Assembly: GCF_036248275.1 (NCBI RefSeq)
Contig: NZ_CP109181.1
Coordinates: 5,208,001 to 5,272,000 of the forward strand
DNA from: Streptomyces sp. NBC_01716
GTDB lineage: Bacteria; Actinomycetota; Actinomycetes; Streptomycetales; Streptomycetaceae
DNA length: 64,000 nucleotides
Reading direction: 5' to 3'
Below are positions 41,076-50,116 of the stretch, piece after piece. The translations under genes and the position numbers were made by a program. The notes under the pieces were generated by a model. It was not told where the DNA came from and searched no databases. It saw only the letters and a program-made list of their open reading frames with translations. The number at the start of each line of letters is the position of its first letter. Position 1 is the stretch's first letter.

Positions 41076-43258
41076 CCGGTCGTAACGACGGGCAGGCCGA
41101 CGGCCGGGGGCGCGTCTACCAGGCATCCGGTGACCAGCACATCACCGAACACCATCATCACGACCTGTCGGGCCGGGGACCGTCGGACGAGGGCCCGTCG
41201 TCGCGCGGTCCGGACTCGGTACGCCGTCCCGCCGTAGGCCGGGCACCCGCGATACTGCGAGACCGCGACGCGCTCATGCTGCGCCTGCGGTCCGCCGTCG
41301 CCCAGGACGCTGCGGGCGAGGTGCTCGTCCTCCATGGTCTCGGCGGCTGCGGCAAGACCGCTGTCGCCCACACACTCTTCCGGTACGCCGCCGGCGAATC
41401 CGACCGGCTCGGCCTCTGGGTGAACGCCTCCGACCACGCCTCCCTACGTGCCGGAATGCTCGCCGTGGCCGCCGACCGGGGCGCGGGAGACGGCGAACTC
41501 ATGGCGGCGCGCAACGGGCTCCGGGCCGCGGCCGATCTTGTCTGGGACCGTCTCGACGCCTCTGACAGACCCTGGCTGCTGGTCTTCGACAACGCGGACG
41601 ATCCAGCGGTGTTACGCGACGGCGGCTGGCTCCGGACAAGCCCGCGCGGCACCGTACTCGTGACCACACGTCAGTCGGCCACGCACTGGTGGCCGGCGGC
41701 CGAACTGCTGCACGTCGGTGTGCTGCCACGGGACGACGCGGCCCAAGTGCTGTGCGACCTCGCCCCGGGAGCCGGGACCGCCGAGGAGGCCCGCGCCGTC
41801 GCCGACCGGCTCGGCCGGCTCCCCCTCGCACTGACCCTCGCCGGCGGATTTCTCGCGCATCAGGTGATCGAGCCCTGGACCATGTCCGAATACAGTCGGC
41901 GTCTCGAAGCCCGCGAGGATCCGATCGAGCTGATCGACCGGGGCGCGGGCGCCATCGGCGACGACTCCCGCCATCTGGTGAGCGGCACCTGGCAGCTCTC
42001 ACTCAACGCCCTTGTCAGGCAAGGAATGCCGGACGCGACCCCCCTTCTGCGGCTGCTGGCCTGCTGGTCCGACGACCCGCTCCCTCTCTCACTGCTCGCC
42101 GACGCCGAATTGGGCCCCGACCTGCCGGCCGCCCGAGTGGAGCCGGCCCTTCGCGGACTGCTCGACCATTCACTCACCGAGCTTGTCCGCAGCGGCGACC
42201 TGCGCTGCCTGCGCACCCACGGAGTGCTGCTCGACAGCGTCGCGCGCGGTACACCGGACGACCGACGCGATGCGCTCGTTGCCACAGCCGCCGGACTTCT
42301 CAAGGCGGCTCTTCCCGAAGTACCCGAACGCGGGGCACGGGATCCGCTGCTCAATCTCCTCTCCCCGCACGTCCTGGCGCTCCTGCGCCGGGTGCGGGAC
42401 TGGTCCTCGGTACGACGGCGTACGGCGGAGACGGCGGCCGAATGCGCGTGGAGACTGGTGACCGGACAGCACCGCTCCGGCGAGTACGCCTCCGCGCTGG
42501 CGGTGGCCACCGAGGCCTTGGGACTCGTGGCGGGGCGGTTGGGGGATGAACATGTCCTTGTCCTGAGACTGCGTCAGCGCGTGGCGAAGGCCGTCGACCG
42601 GCTCGGCCACTTCGAGGACGCGGTGGCACGTCATCGGCGGGTGCTGGAGGATCTGGAGCGCGTATACGGCCCCGACTCGCCGGACACGCTGACGAGTTGC
42701 CTCCAGCTCTCGCGTCCCCTCACCTGGCTCGGTCGTACGGCGGAGGGTGTGGCATTGATGCGCAGGACGGTGACCGGCCGTTCCGCGCTGCTCGGTCCTT
42801 CGCACCCTCTGACGCTGGAGGCGCGGACATGTCTGCTGGAACTCCCGCCCGGAGCCGAGTTGGAGGAGGAAGTCGGAAAAGGACCCGAATTGATCGCCGC
42901 CTGTCTGCGCGAACTCGGCCCGGACCACCCGACCACCCTGGCGGCGGAACTCAACTGCGCACACGCGCTGTTCAACACAGACAGGCCGGCTGAAGCGCTG
43001 CCGCTGGCGCGCAGCGCCCTGGCCGCGCACGAACGCCGTTACGGAACCGACTACCCGATCACCTTGGCCGCACGAAGTCTCCTCAGCGGTGTCCTGGCCA
43101 CGCTGGGTGAGAGCACCGAGGCCATCCGGCAGATCGAGAGGGTCATCGAAGGGCGCGAGCGGGTGCTCGGCCCCACGCATCAGTGGACGTCGGCGGCACG
43201 CAAGAAACTTGACAGATACCGCGAGCAGCAGAGCGGCTTACCCGGAGGACATCAATGA
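41072..43258 (+). CDS. NLR-like STAND ATPase: amyloid-type motif + NB-ARC + TPR
   Basis: A 728-residue protein. Residues 13-30 carry GRVYQASGDQHITEHHHH, matching the YQAGRDLHI end of the upstream protein. The NB-ARC has P-loop GLGGCGKT (89-96), Walker B WLLVFDNADD (168-177), the VLVTTR sensor (195-200) and a GLPL-like GRLPLALTLAG (248-258). Residues ~470-720 are TPRs with the repeated LG..HP.TL pattern of TPR_10/12 units. This is the layout of bacterial NLR receptors: ligand binding by TPRs, nucleotide-driven oligomerisation, then motif templating of the effector. GTG start in overlap with the effector gene. Confidence 0.85.
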   Translation: MTGRNDGQADGRGRVYQASGDQHITEHHHHDLSGRGPSDEGPSSRGPDSVRRPAVGRAPAILRDRDALMLRLRSAVAQDAAGEVLVLHGLGGCGKTAVAHTLFRYAAGESDRLGLWVNASDHASLRAGMLAVAADRGAGDGELMAARNGLRAAADLVWDRLDASDRPWLLVFDNADDPAVLRDGGWLRTSPRGTVLVTTRQSATHWWPAAELLHVGVLPRDDAAQVLCDLAPGAGTAEEARAVADRLGRLPLALTLAGGFLAHQVIEPWTMSEYSRRLEAREDPIELIDRGAGAIGDDSRHLVSGTWQLSLNALVRQGMPDATPLLRLLACWSDDPLPLSLLADAELGPDLPAARVEPALRGLLDHSLTELVRSGDLRCLRTHGVLLDSVARGTPDDRRDALVATAAGLLKAALPEVPERGARDPLLNLLSPHVLALLRRVRDWSSVRRRTAETAAECAWRLVTGQHRSGEYASALAVATEALGLVAGRLGDEHVLVLRLRQRVAKAVDRLGHFEDAVARHRRVLEDLERVYGPDSPDTLTSCLQLSRPLTWLGRTAEGVALMRRTVTGRSALLGPSHPLTLEARTCLLELPPGAELEEEVGKGPELIAACLRELGPDHPTTLAAELNCAHALFNTDRPAEALPLARSALAAHERRYGTDYPITLAARSLLSGVLATLGESTEAIRQIERVIEGRERVLGPTHQWTSAARKKLDRYREQQSGLPGGHQ

Positions 43259-43524
43259 TTCGTGGGTGGGAAGCAGATCCCTCATCACCGCTGGCCCGGC
43301 GCCTGGGCAAATCCCCCGAGGAACTGGGGACCACGGGCGGTGAGTCGGGCTGTCCCGACATCTGGGAACTGGAGAACGGGGACATCGCCGTCATCGGCCG
43401 GGACCTCACCGATTCCTACCGGACGGGCCTTCCGGAGGGTGTGAAGATCGCCCCGGACGAGCGCTTGGTCGTCATCCCGCGCAGGACGGCCGTGGCCGCG
43501 AAGGCGGACACCCCCGATGCGTAG
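43255..43524 (+). CDS. Small hypothetical protein linked to NLR/DUF6879
   Basis: An 89-residue soluble protein with a compact central strand, CPDIWELENGDIAVIGRDLT, and an ERLVVIPR strand. I do not recognise a named family, though similar small proteins precede DUF6879-type genes in Streptomyces. Its ATG overlaps the NLR stop (ATGA) and its 3' end overlaps the next gene by 8 bases, so it is part of the same translated unit. A partner or immunity role is possible but unsupported. Confidence 0.7.
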   Translation: MIRGWEADPSSPLARRLGKSPEELGTTGGESGCPDIWELENGDIAVIGRDLTDSYRTGLPEGVKIAPDERLVVIPRRTAVAAKADTPDA

Positions 43525-44140
43525 GCTGCTGAGCGGTGCTTCCGGCGAGCGGCTTGAGCTGGACGCCTACCTCGAAGACTTCGACAAGCGCTTCTGGAAC
43601 GCCGGTACGTCGGACGAGGCGAGCTTCTGGAAACTCGAACGCCAGCAGTCCTTCAAGGAGCCGGGAGTGGCGAGCTGGGAAGCGTTCTCCCGGGGGGACT
43701 GGGACACGGCTCTGGCGTTGATCGCCGAACAACGGAGCCACTACGAGCGGTACTTCCAGAAAATCGCCGAGCATGGGTTTGGGCTGCATCGTGTTCGAGT
43801 GGTCGACGAGCCGGTGACGCCTTATCTGCAATGGGAGCTTCACCTTCTGCGGCTCAAAGAACAATGCGGGGAGGATACGCGGATCGCGAAGGTGAGCGAC
43901 CTCTCGCCGCTCGAATCCGGTACGCGGCTGCCTGAGATCGCCATCATTGGGTCGTCCGCGCTGTACGAGATCATTTACGACGATGACGGGAAGCTGGCCG
44001 GCGGCATCAGGTACACCGATGGGGGCTTGATCGCGGAGTGCCGGAAGTTAATTCGGGGTATTCACGGATCCGGTGAGCAGTTGGCGAGCTTTTTCAAGCG
44101 CCGTGTGGCTTCCTTGCCACCCCCTGCGGTTGAGGGGTGA
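43517..44140 (+). CDS. DUF6879-like protein
   Basis: A 207-residue soluble protein. Landmarks are FWKLERQQSFKEPG, then SWEAFSRGDWDTALALIAEQR, HRVRVVDEPVTPYLQWELHLLRLK and LYEIIYDDDGKLAGGIRYTD. These fit the DUF6879 family, common beside DUF397/XRE and small-protein pairs in Streptomyces and thought to be involved in signalling. Biochemical role unknown. It overlaps the preceding gene by 8 bases and is 3 bases from the formyltransferase gene. Confidence 0.75.
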   Translation: MRRLLSGASGERLELDAYLEDFDKRFWNAGTSDEASFWKLERQQSFKEPGVASWEAFSRGDWDTALALIAEQRSHYERYFQKIAEHGFGLHRVRVVDEPVTPYLQWELHLLRLKEQCGEDTRIAKVSDLSPLESGTRLPEIAIIGSSALYEIIYDDDGKLAGGIRYTDGGLIAECRKLIRGIHGSGEQLASFFKRRVASLPPPAVEG

Positions 44141-44143
44141 GAC

Positions 44144-44989
44144 GTGCCGATGCGTGTCATCCTGGTGTCCTACTCGGCCCGGGGGTTCGCGATCCTCCGC
44201 ACTGCCTGCGAACAGGCGGGACACGTGCCCGTAGCCTATCTGCACGCCCGGTCCCTGCGCCCTGGTGGCGCCACGAGACCCGGTGCCGGACCGGTGGTCG
44301 CCGAAATCGTCGAGAGCGTTCCGCCGGGTGTGGACCTGCTTCTGCCAGGAAGCAAGAAGGTGCTGCTGGCGCGGACATTGCGGGCGTACGAGGCCGACCT
44401 CGTCGTCTGCTACGGATTCCCCTGGAAGTTTCCACGAGAGGCGCTGCGGGCCACCACATCGGGTGCCATCAATGTGCATACGTCGATGCTGCCGAAATAT
44501 CGAGGGCCCATCCCTGTCAACTGGGCGATCAGGAACGGGGACAGCGAGATCGGAGTGAGTATTCACCGTATGACCGAGGAGTTCGACTCCGGTGGGATTC
44601 TGGTCCAAGAATCCGGAATCGCGCTGGACGATGATGTCGTACCGAACCGGCTCTGGGACGAGGTCGACGGATATATCGCTCGGCTGCTTCCCACTGCGCT
44701 CGCGCATGTGGAGACGGGCTTTTCGGGTACTGCCCAGCGTGAGGACCAGGCATCGTACGCGGGATGGATGGAGCCCGAGTTCTCGTACGTCGACTGGGGC
44801 CGCACCAGGAACGAGATCCACAACCAGGTTCGGGCCACGCGATTCGGCAGTTCAGGTAAGTCCGGCCCCGTAGCGGAGCTGTCCGGCGAGCAGATCAAGG
44901 TACTGCGGACCTCGCTCGAACCCACCGATGGCAGGGAGGCGATGTGCGCGGACGGTCCTCTCTGGATCGTGAAGTCCACCCCGGCCTGA
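44144..44989 (+). CDS. Formyltransferase-fold protein (Fmt/ArnA-N-like)
   Basis: A 281-residue protein with an N10-formyl-THF transferase core. The catalytic Asn-His-Asp triad is visible: Asn and His in AINVHTSMLPKYRGPIPVNWAI, and the Asp in EEFDSGGILVQ, where Fmt has DTGPIL. The C-terminal part (~205-275) matches the Fmt_C-type barrel, with YVDWGRTRNEIHNQVRA. It is shorter than tRNA-Fmt and is probably not the housekeeping enzyme. It likely formylates a small amine or sugar. GTG at 44144 or ATG at 44150 both suit the GAGGGGTGA ahead. Last gene of the NLR operon. Confidence 0.8.
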   Translation: MPMRVILVSYSARGFAILRTACEQAGHVPVAYLHARSLRPGGATRPGAGPVVAEIVESVPPGVDLLLPGSKKVLLARTLRAYEADLVVCYGFPWKFPREALRATTSGAINVHTSMLPKYRGPIPVNWAIRNGDSEIGVSIHRMTEEFDSGGILVQESGIALDDDVVPNRLWDEVDGYIARLLPTALAHVETGFSGTAQREDQASYAGWMEPEFSYVDWGRTRNEIHNQVRATRFGSSGKSGPVAELSGEQIKVLRTSLEPTDGREAMCADGPLWIVKSTPA

Positions 44990-44994
44990 CCGCG

Positions 44995-45555
44995 TCACAC
45001 CGGAAGCCCGCCGACGGCCGGTGCCGGAGCCTCCCGTACGTGCTGGTGGCCGTCCAGGGGGAACGGTGGCCGGGCGGGGAGGGTCTGGCGGTAGACGTAA
45101 CCGGTCTTCTCCGCGACGCGGCAGGAGGCCAGGTTGTCGACCTGGTGGAGCAGTTCGAGCCGGGTGACTCCGGCGAGTGTGCCGAACGCCCAGCCGCTCA
45201 GGGTCTCCAGGGCCCGCGACGCGATCCCCCGCCCCCGCGCCTCGACGGCGGTCCAGTACCCGACCTCGGCGCAATCGCCTTGCCCGGCAGGGCACTTGAC
45301 GACGACGTGCCCCACGATCCGATCCTCCTCGTGTACGGCAAAACTGAGCCGCTCCCCACTCCGCCACCCCTCCCGCTGTAGCTCCAGCCACCGAACGGCG
45401 TCCTCGACTCCGGTGACTGGTATCCGGGTCCACCGCCGGAGCAGGGGGTCACGGTAGATGTCGATGAGCGGCTGGATGCCGCTGTCGTCCCAGGGGCGGA
45501 GGCCGAGAGCGGGAGCCCCGTCGGGGGTCGGCTCGACGCGCAGTTCGACGGTCAA
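44995..45555 (-). CDS. GNAT N-acetyltransferase (RimJ/RimL type)
   Basis: A 186-residue acetyltransferase. LGLRPWDDSGIQPLIDIYRDP opens the fold, VGHVVVKC is strand 4, and EARGRGIASRALETLSGWAF is the acetyl-CoA loop (R/Q-x-x-G-x-A/G). LELLHQVDNLASCRVAEKTGY follows. It acetylates an amine on an unknown substrate. Convergent with the formyltransferase gene with a 5-base gap. Confidence 0.88.
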   Translation of the reverse strand: MTVELRVEPTPDGAPALGLRPWDDSGIQPLIDIYRDPLLRRWTRIPVTGVEDAVRWLELQREGWRSGERLSFAVHEEDRIVGHVVVKCPAGQGDCAEVGYWTAVEARGRGIASRALETLSGWAFGTLAGVTRLELLHQVDNLASCRVAEKTGYVYRQTLPARPPFPLDGHQHVREAPAPAVGGLPV

Positions 45556-45653
45556 CGGGGCGCTCCTGTTCGCTCTGCGTGGACTCGCTTCACGAGAACG
45601 CTAACCGCGTCGGGCGACACCCCGTTGTCAGACCCCTGCGTTAGATTCCCGCC

Positions 45654-46343
45654 ATGACTCAATACGTACTCGTGGCAGGGGCGTGGCTGGGCGCGTGGGC
45701 GTGGGACGAGGTGGGTGCCGATCTGCGTGGTGCCGGGCATGGGGCTCATGCGTTGACGCTCGCCGGGGTGGGCGACCGGCGGGAGGAGGTGGGGGAGGCG
45801 GTCATTGATCAGGAGACGCACGTCCAGGACATCGTGGGCGCCGTCGAGCGGCTCGATCTGCGGGATGTCGTCCTCGTCGGGCACAGCTATTCGGGTATCC
45901 CGGTCGGGCAGGCCGCCCAGCGCGTCGGGGACCGGTTGGCACGGGTGGTGTTCGTCGACTCGAACGTGCCCGTGGACGGGGAGTCGTTCGTCTCCGGTTC
46001 CCCGGCCGTCGAGGCGTCGATCGCAGGGAACGGCGGCTTCTGGGCGCCCCTCACACCGGAGGAGTTCGAGGGGCAGGGCCTCACGGACGACCAGATCGCC
46101 CGCATCGTGGCCGGGTCGACGCCGCACCCGGGTGGGAGTCTGACCGGGCGGGCGAGGCTGGACGGGTCGCTCGGGGACCTTCCCGCGACATACATCAAGT
46201 GCCTGCTGGACTGGCCCGAACTGCCGCCGGAGGTGGCCGAGTTGGTGAAGAGCGACAACTGGCGGCTGGTGGAGATGAACACGGGCCACTGGCCGATGTT
46301 CTCCCAGCCCCACGAACTGGCCCGGATCCTGCTGAGCGCCTGA
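45654..46343 (+). CDS. Alpha/beta hydrolase (EstC/salicylate-esterase-like)
   Basis: A 229-residue hydrolase. It opens with YVLVAGAWLGAWAWDEV (the HGAWxGxW position, though His is replaced by Ala-Gly). The nucleophile Ser is in LVGHSYSGIP, the Asp in FVDSNVP is near the cap, and the catalytic His lies in NTGHWPMFSQPHELA. This is the short hydroxynitrile-lyase/methylesterase-like group. The ATG at 45654 is the start. No signal peptide. Confidence 0.85.
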   Translation: MTQYVLVAGAWLGAWAWDEVGADLRGAGHGAHALTLAGVGDRREEVGEAVIDQETHVQDIVGAVERLDLRDVVLVGHSYSGIPVGQAAQRVGDRLARVVFVDSNVPVDGESFVSGSPAVEASIAGNGGFWAPLTPEEFEGQGLTDDQIARIVAGSTPHPGGSLTGRARLDGSLGDLPATYIKCLLDWPELPPEVAELVKSDNWRLVEMNTGHWPMFSQPHELARILLSA

Positions 46344-46357
46344 CCCGGGCCGTAACG

Positions 46358-46390
46358 GCTGAACGCCTGCCCCCCGGACAGGCGTTCAGC
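46358..46390. terminator. Bidirectional terminator hairpin
   Basis: A 12-bp perfect stem (GCTGAACGCCTG/CAGGCGTTCAGC) with a 9-base loop between two convergent genes. Well placed to end both. Confidence 0.75.
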
Positions 46391-46394
46391 TCTC

Positions 46395-48623
46395 TCAGAC
46401 CTTCGTGGTGGTCTTCAGCTGCGCCGACTCCTCCACGGGAGCCGCCGCCGGGCCGCCCTCGCTGAGACCGAACCGCCCGTGGAACTTCCGCAGGAAGCCG
46501 GGTGCGTACCAGGCCGAGCGGCCCAGCAGCCGCATCGCGGCCGGGACCAGCACACCGCGTACGGCGACGGCGTCGATGAGGATCGCCAGCCCGCTGCCCA
46601 GGCCGAACATCTGCATGAAGCTGACCTTGGCCGTCCCGAACGCGAAGAAGCTCACCGCGAGCAGACAGGCCGCCGCCGTGACGATCCGTCCCGTGTGACC
46701 GAGGCCGTTGGTCACCGCGGACTCGTTGTCCTCGCCCAGGTCGTGGAGTTCCTTGATCCGGCTCGTGACGAACACCTCGTAGTCCATCGAGAGACCGAAG
46801 GCGATGACGAACATCAGCACCGTCATCGACGCTTCCATCGGCTGCGGTGTGACGCCGAGCGCCGACGCCAGATTGCCGTCCTGGAAGATCCAGGTCATGA
46901 CGCCCAGCGTCGCTCCGAGACTGATCACGTTGAGGACCAGCGCGCGCAGCGGCTGCACGACGCTTCCCGTGAACAGGAACAGCAGGATGAAGGTGGTGAC
47001 GGCGACCAGGGCCAGCGCGAGCGGGATCTGGGCACCGATGGAGTCCTTGGAGTCGACCAGTCCGGCGTCGGCCCCGCCCACCAGCGGCTCCGACCCGGCG
47101 GGCGGCGCGAGCGCCCGCACCTCCTTGACCAGAGCCTGCGCGTCGACCGACTTCGGTTCCAGATCGCTCACCACGTTGAGCCGCTGCGCGTCCGGCCGGC
47201 TGAGCGCGGCGTTGCCGGGGCCGCCCGGCGAGGGCTGCCCGTCGACGTAGTTCCCGGCACCGGTCTCGACCCGTACGACACCGTCGAGCCCGGAGAGTTC
47301 GGTCGCGTACGACGCCAACGGCGCCTGGCTCACAGACGTGTTGAGGATGACGTGGACGGCCGAGTCGTCGTTGCCGCTGAACTTCTCGCGCAGCACCGAG
47401 GAGACCTGACGGCTTTCCGCGTCCTCCGGCAGCACCCGCTCGTCCGGCGTGCCGAGGGTGATACCCAGCAGCGGGCTCGCCGCCAGCAGCAGCACCGCGA
47501 GCACGGGCAGCGCGGTGATCGCGGGCCGCCGCATGACGGTGCGCGCCAGCCGCCCCCACAGGGGCGTACGGGCGTCGGCGGCGCGCTCCTTCTTCGCCCA
47601 GGGCAGCCGCCCGCTGTTGACCCGGTGCCCCAGGACCATGAACAGCGCCGGCATCACGAACAGCGTGCTGACCGCCGCGATGGCGACGACCCCGACCCCG
47701 GCGTAGCCGAACGAGCGCAGGAAGTACTGCGGGAACACCAGCAGCGCCGCGAGCGCCACGGCCACCGTCGCTGCGGAGAACGCGACCGTACGGCCCGCGG
47801 TACGCACCGTGTGCCGTACGGCGTCCTCCACACCCGCCCCCGTCGCGAGCTGCTCCCGGAAGCGGCTGATCATCAGCAGGGCGTAGTCGATGCCGAGGCC
47901 GAGACCCAGCGCCGTGGTCAGGTTGGTCGCGGAGTTGGAGACGTCGGTGACGCCGCCGAGGAGGAACAGCTCGGCGAACGTACCCGCGATGGCGATCGTC
48001 CCGATGACCAGCGGCAGCAGGGCCGCGACCACGCTGCCGAAGACGACGAGGAGCAGCAGGAGGGTCAGCGGTACGGCGATGGCCTCGGCCAGGATGAGGT
48101 CGTCGAGCACCTGGGTCGACAGATCCACGCCCACACCGATGCCGCCGCCGGCCTGGACGCTGAGGCCGCCCTCGTACGAGCCGCTGTAGTCGTCGACGAG
48201 GCTCTTGCCGTTCTTCTCCTGCTCCGTGGTGTCGCCCTTCACATGGACGAGCACCAGGGCCTCGCGGCCGTCCTCGGAGATCAGGCCGGGGCTCTTCGTG
48301 TCCCAGTACGAGACCACGTTGTCCAGGGTTTTCTCGCCCTTGAGGTCGGCGACCAGAGCCCGGCCGCTCCTGTCGGCCTCCGGGGTGTCGACGCGGCCTT
48401 CGGGGGCCCGGACCAGCAGGACCAGATTGGTCTCGCCGCCGAACTTCTCCTCGATGGCCTTGCCCGCCCGGCTGGACTGCGAGGAAGGGTCGTCGTAACC
48501 GCCCCCCTTCAACTTGCCGAAGGCGCCCGCGCCGAGTGCGCCCATGAGGGCCACGGCCACGACGGCGACGACGAGTACCAGCCGGGACCGGCGGATCGCC
48601 AGATCGGCTATGCGTTCAAACAC
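46395..48623 (-). CDS. MMPL-family RND transporter
   Basis: A 742-residue membrane transporter. An N-terminal helix, a ~140-residue extracytoplasmic domain and five helices, including LGLGLGIDYALLMISRFREQL, are followed by a second copy of this arrangement with FGLSMDYEVFVTSRIKELHD. The GxxxDYxxF motif occurs in both halves, as in MmpL lipid/drug exporters. I start at GTG 48623, preceded by AAGGAG. A longer frame from 48671 has a poor start. Divergent from a TetR gene, which probably controls it. Confidence 0.9.
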   Translation of the reverse strand: MFERIADLAIRRSRLVLVVAVVAVALMGALGAGAFGKLKGGGYDDPSSQSSRAGKAIEEKFGGETNLVLLVRAPEGRVDTPEADRSGRALVADLKGEKTLDNVVSYWDTKSPGLISEDGREALVLVHVKGDTTEQEKNGKSLVDDYSGSYEGGLSVQAGGGIGVGVDLSTQVLDDLILAEAIAVPLTLLLLLVVFGSVVAALLPLVIGTIAIAGTFAELFLLGGVTDVSNSATNLTTALGLGLGIDYALLMISRFREQLATGAGVEDAVRHTVRTAGRTVAFSAATVAVALAALLVFPQYFLRSFGYAGVGVVAIAAVSTLFVMPALFMVLGHRVNSGRLPWAKKERAADARTPLWGRLARTVMRRPAITALPVLAVLLLAASPLLGITLGTPDERVLPEDAESRQVSSVLREKFSGNDDSAVHVILNTSVSQAPLASYATELSGLDGVVRVETGAGNYVDGQPSPGGPGNAALSRPDAQRLNVVSDLEPKSVDAQALVKEVRALAPPAGSEPLVGGADAGLVDSKDSIGAQIPLALALVAVTTFILLFLFTGSVVQPLRALVLNVISLGATLGVMTWIFQDGNLASALGVTPQPMEASMTVLMFVIAFGLSMDYEVFVTSRIKELHDLGEDNESAVTNGLGHTGRIVTAAACLLAVSFFAFGTAKVSFMQMFGLGSGLAILIDAVAVRGVLVPAAMRLLGRSAWYAPGFLRKFHGRFGLSEGGPAAAPVEESAQLKTTTKV

Positions 48624-48793
48624 GCCCGTTCTCCTTATGAACTTAACGAATCTACCGCGCAAAAAGATCAAAACGGCCTGGGGTGGCCGCAGCCGACGTT
48701 AGCGAGGCACAAGAAGATTTGGCAGTGTTAGATTTTCCTCACACTTCGAGATTTCCTGGTGTCCCGCCGGGCCACGCGTCGTACCGTCGCCGT

Positions 48794-49522
48794 ATGCCCG
48801 CAGACGAACACCCGCCCGCGCGCCCCTCGTTGCGCGAGCGCCGCCGGGCCGCCGCCACCCAGGAGATCCTGGCCGCGGCCGAGTCGCAGATCGCCGAGCA
48901 GGGGCCGCACGCGCTGTCGCTGCGAGCGGTCGCCCGGAGTCTGGGCATGACCGTCCAGGCGCTCTACCACTACTTCCCGAACCGGGACGCCTTGATCACG
49001 GCGCTCATCACCAAGGCGTACGACGCGCTGGCCGATGCCGTGCAGGCCGCGGCCGACGCCACGCCCGCGGACCCGGCAGTGCCGCGCATGGTGATGGCGG
49101 CGGAGGGCTACCGCCGGTGGGCCATCGCCCACCCCGAGCTGTTCCAACTCCTCTACGGCACACCGCTGCGGCAGTACGCGGCGCCCGTCGGGGGGCCGAC
49201 CACCGAGGCCATGCTCCGGATGAGCGGGATCTTCCAGCGTGAGTTGTTCGACGGGTTCACCGAGGCCCAGCTCGCCGCCGCCGACGCCCCCGAGCTCTCG
49301 TCCGAATTCCGGGAGTATCTGGGGCAGTTGAGGCCGGACGGCCCCAGTGGACTGCCGGCCCCCGCGTCCGTGCTGCTCCTCCATGCGTGGGGGCATCTGC
49401 ACGGCCTCGTCGTCCTGGAGGTGTTCGGGCACACCTCGTTCCTCGGCGACCACCAGGCCGAGCTCTTCCGCATGGCGATGCGGAACACGCTCACGGACGT
49501 CCACAGCCGGATCCCCGCGTAG
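48794..49522 (+). CDS. TetR-family regulator with WHG C-terminal domain
   Basis: A 242-residue regulator. The N-terminal HTH is RRAAATQEILAAAESQIAEQG, then LSLRAVARSLGMTVQALYHYFPNRDALITALI. The C-terminal half with WAIAHPELFQLLYGTPL fits the WHG-type ligand domain. The 170-base gap to the divergent MMPL gene contains three AGATTT steps but no convincing palindrome. Likely local repressor of the pump. The ATG at 48794 is the start. Confidence 0.9.
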   Translation: MPADEHPPARPSLRERRRAAATQEILAAAESQIAEQGPHALSLRAVARSLGMTVQALYHYFPNRDALITALITKAYDALADAVQAAADATPADPAVPRMVMAAEGYRRWAIAHPELFQLLYGTPLRQYAAPVGGPTTEAMLRMSGIFQRELFDGFTEAQLAAADAPELSSEFREYLGQLRPDGPSGLPAPASVLLLHAWGHLHGLVVLEVFGHTSFLGDHQAELFRMAMRNTLTDVHSRIPA

Positions 49523-49603
49523 GGGGTGCGTCCACCCGTGCGGGCGAGGAATCCCGCTGACGTCCTCCGAAGCGGGCGCCCACGGCATGGCAAGATCCCC
49601 TGC

Positions 49604-50035
49604 ATGACTACTCTGTTCTCCCGTGTCATCGCTGGTGACCTGCCTGGGCGTTTCGTCTGGCAGGATCCGGAAATCACCGCGTTCCTCTCCATCGCACCGT
49701 TGCGCCCCGGTCACACTCTTGTTGTGCCGAGGCGTGAGGTCGACCAGTGGACGGATGCCGACGGGGCCCTGCTGGCGCGTTGCTTCGAGGTGGCCCAGGC
49801 TGTTGGGCGAGGGGTGCAGCGGGCTTGGGACGCTCCGCGGGCCGGTCTCGTCGTCGCGGGCTTCGAGGTGCCGCATATGCATATACATGTCGCACCCGTT
49901 TGGGACATGTCCGACTTCGATTTCAGTAAGGCGAAGCCGGAGGAGGATCAGTCGGCTCTGGATGAAGCCGCGACGAAGCTCCGATCCGCCTTGCTCGAAC
50001 TCGGTTATGAACAGGCCCGGGAAGCTGGACTGTGA
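49604..50035 (+). CDS. HIT-family hydrolase
   Basis: A 143-residue histidine-triad protein. FSRVIAGDLPGRFVWQD opens it, RPGHTLVVPRREVDQW is the middle segment, and PHMHIHVAPVW carries the catalytic HxHxH. It hydrolyses nucleoside 5'-phosphoramidates or similar nucleotide conjugates. The start is the ATG at 49604. The codon use and C-terminal ELGYEQAREAGL look native. Confidence 0.9.
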   Translation: MTTLFSRVIAGDLPGRFVWQDPEITAFLSIAPLRPGHTLVVPRREVDQWTDADGALLARCFEVAQAVGRGVQRAWDAPRAGLVVAGFEVPHMHIHVAPVWDMSDFDFSKAKPEEDQSALDEAATKLRSALLELGYEQAREAGL

Positions 50036-50116
50036 ACTCCGGAGGCGTACGCGGACATCGAGGTCCACAACTGGCAGTTCGGCGGCCGGTCCTGAACCGG
50101 AGCCAGTGGCCCGGGG

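Noticed and set aside
41138..41161. His-tag-like HHHH in the NLR as a metal site
   Set aside because: The histidines directly follow the YQA motif, and this HITEHHHH end is part of that recurrent motif in Streptomyces proteins.
46479..48731. 750-codon open frame on the plus strand
   Set aside because: Antisense to the MMPL gene, Arg/His/Gln-rich, no conserved motif. The MMPL frame explains the region.
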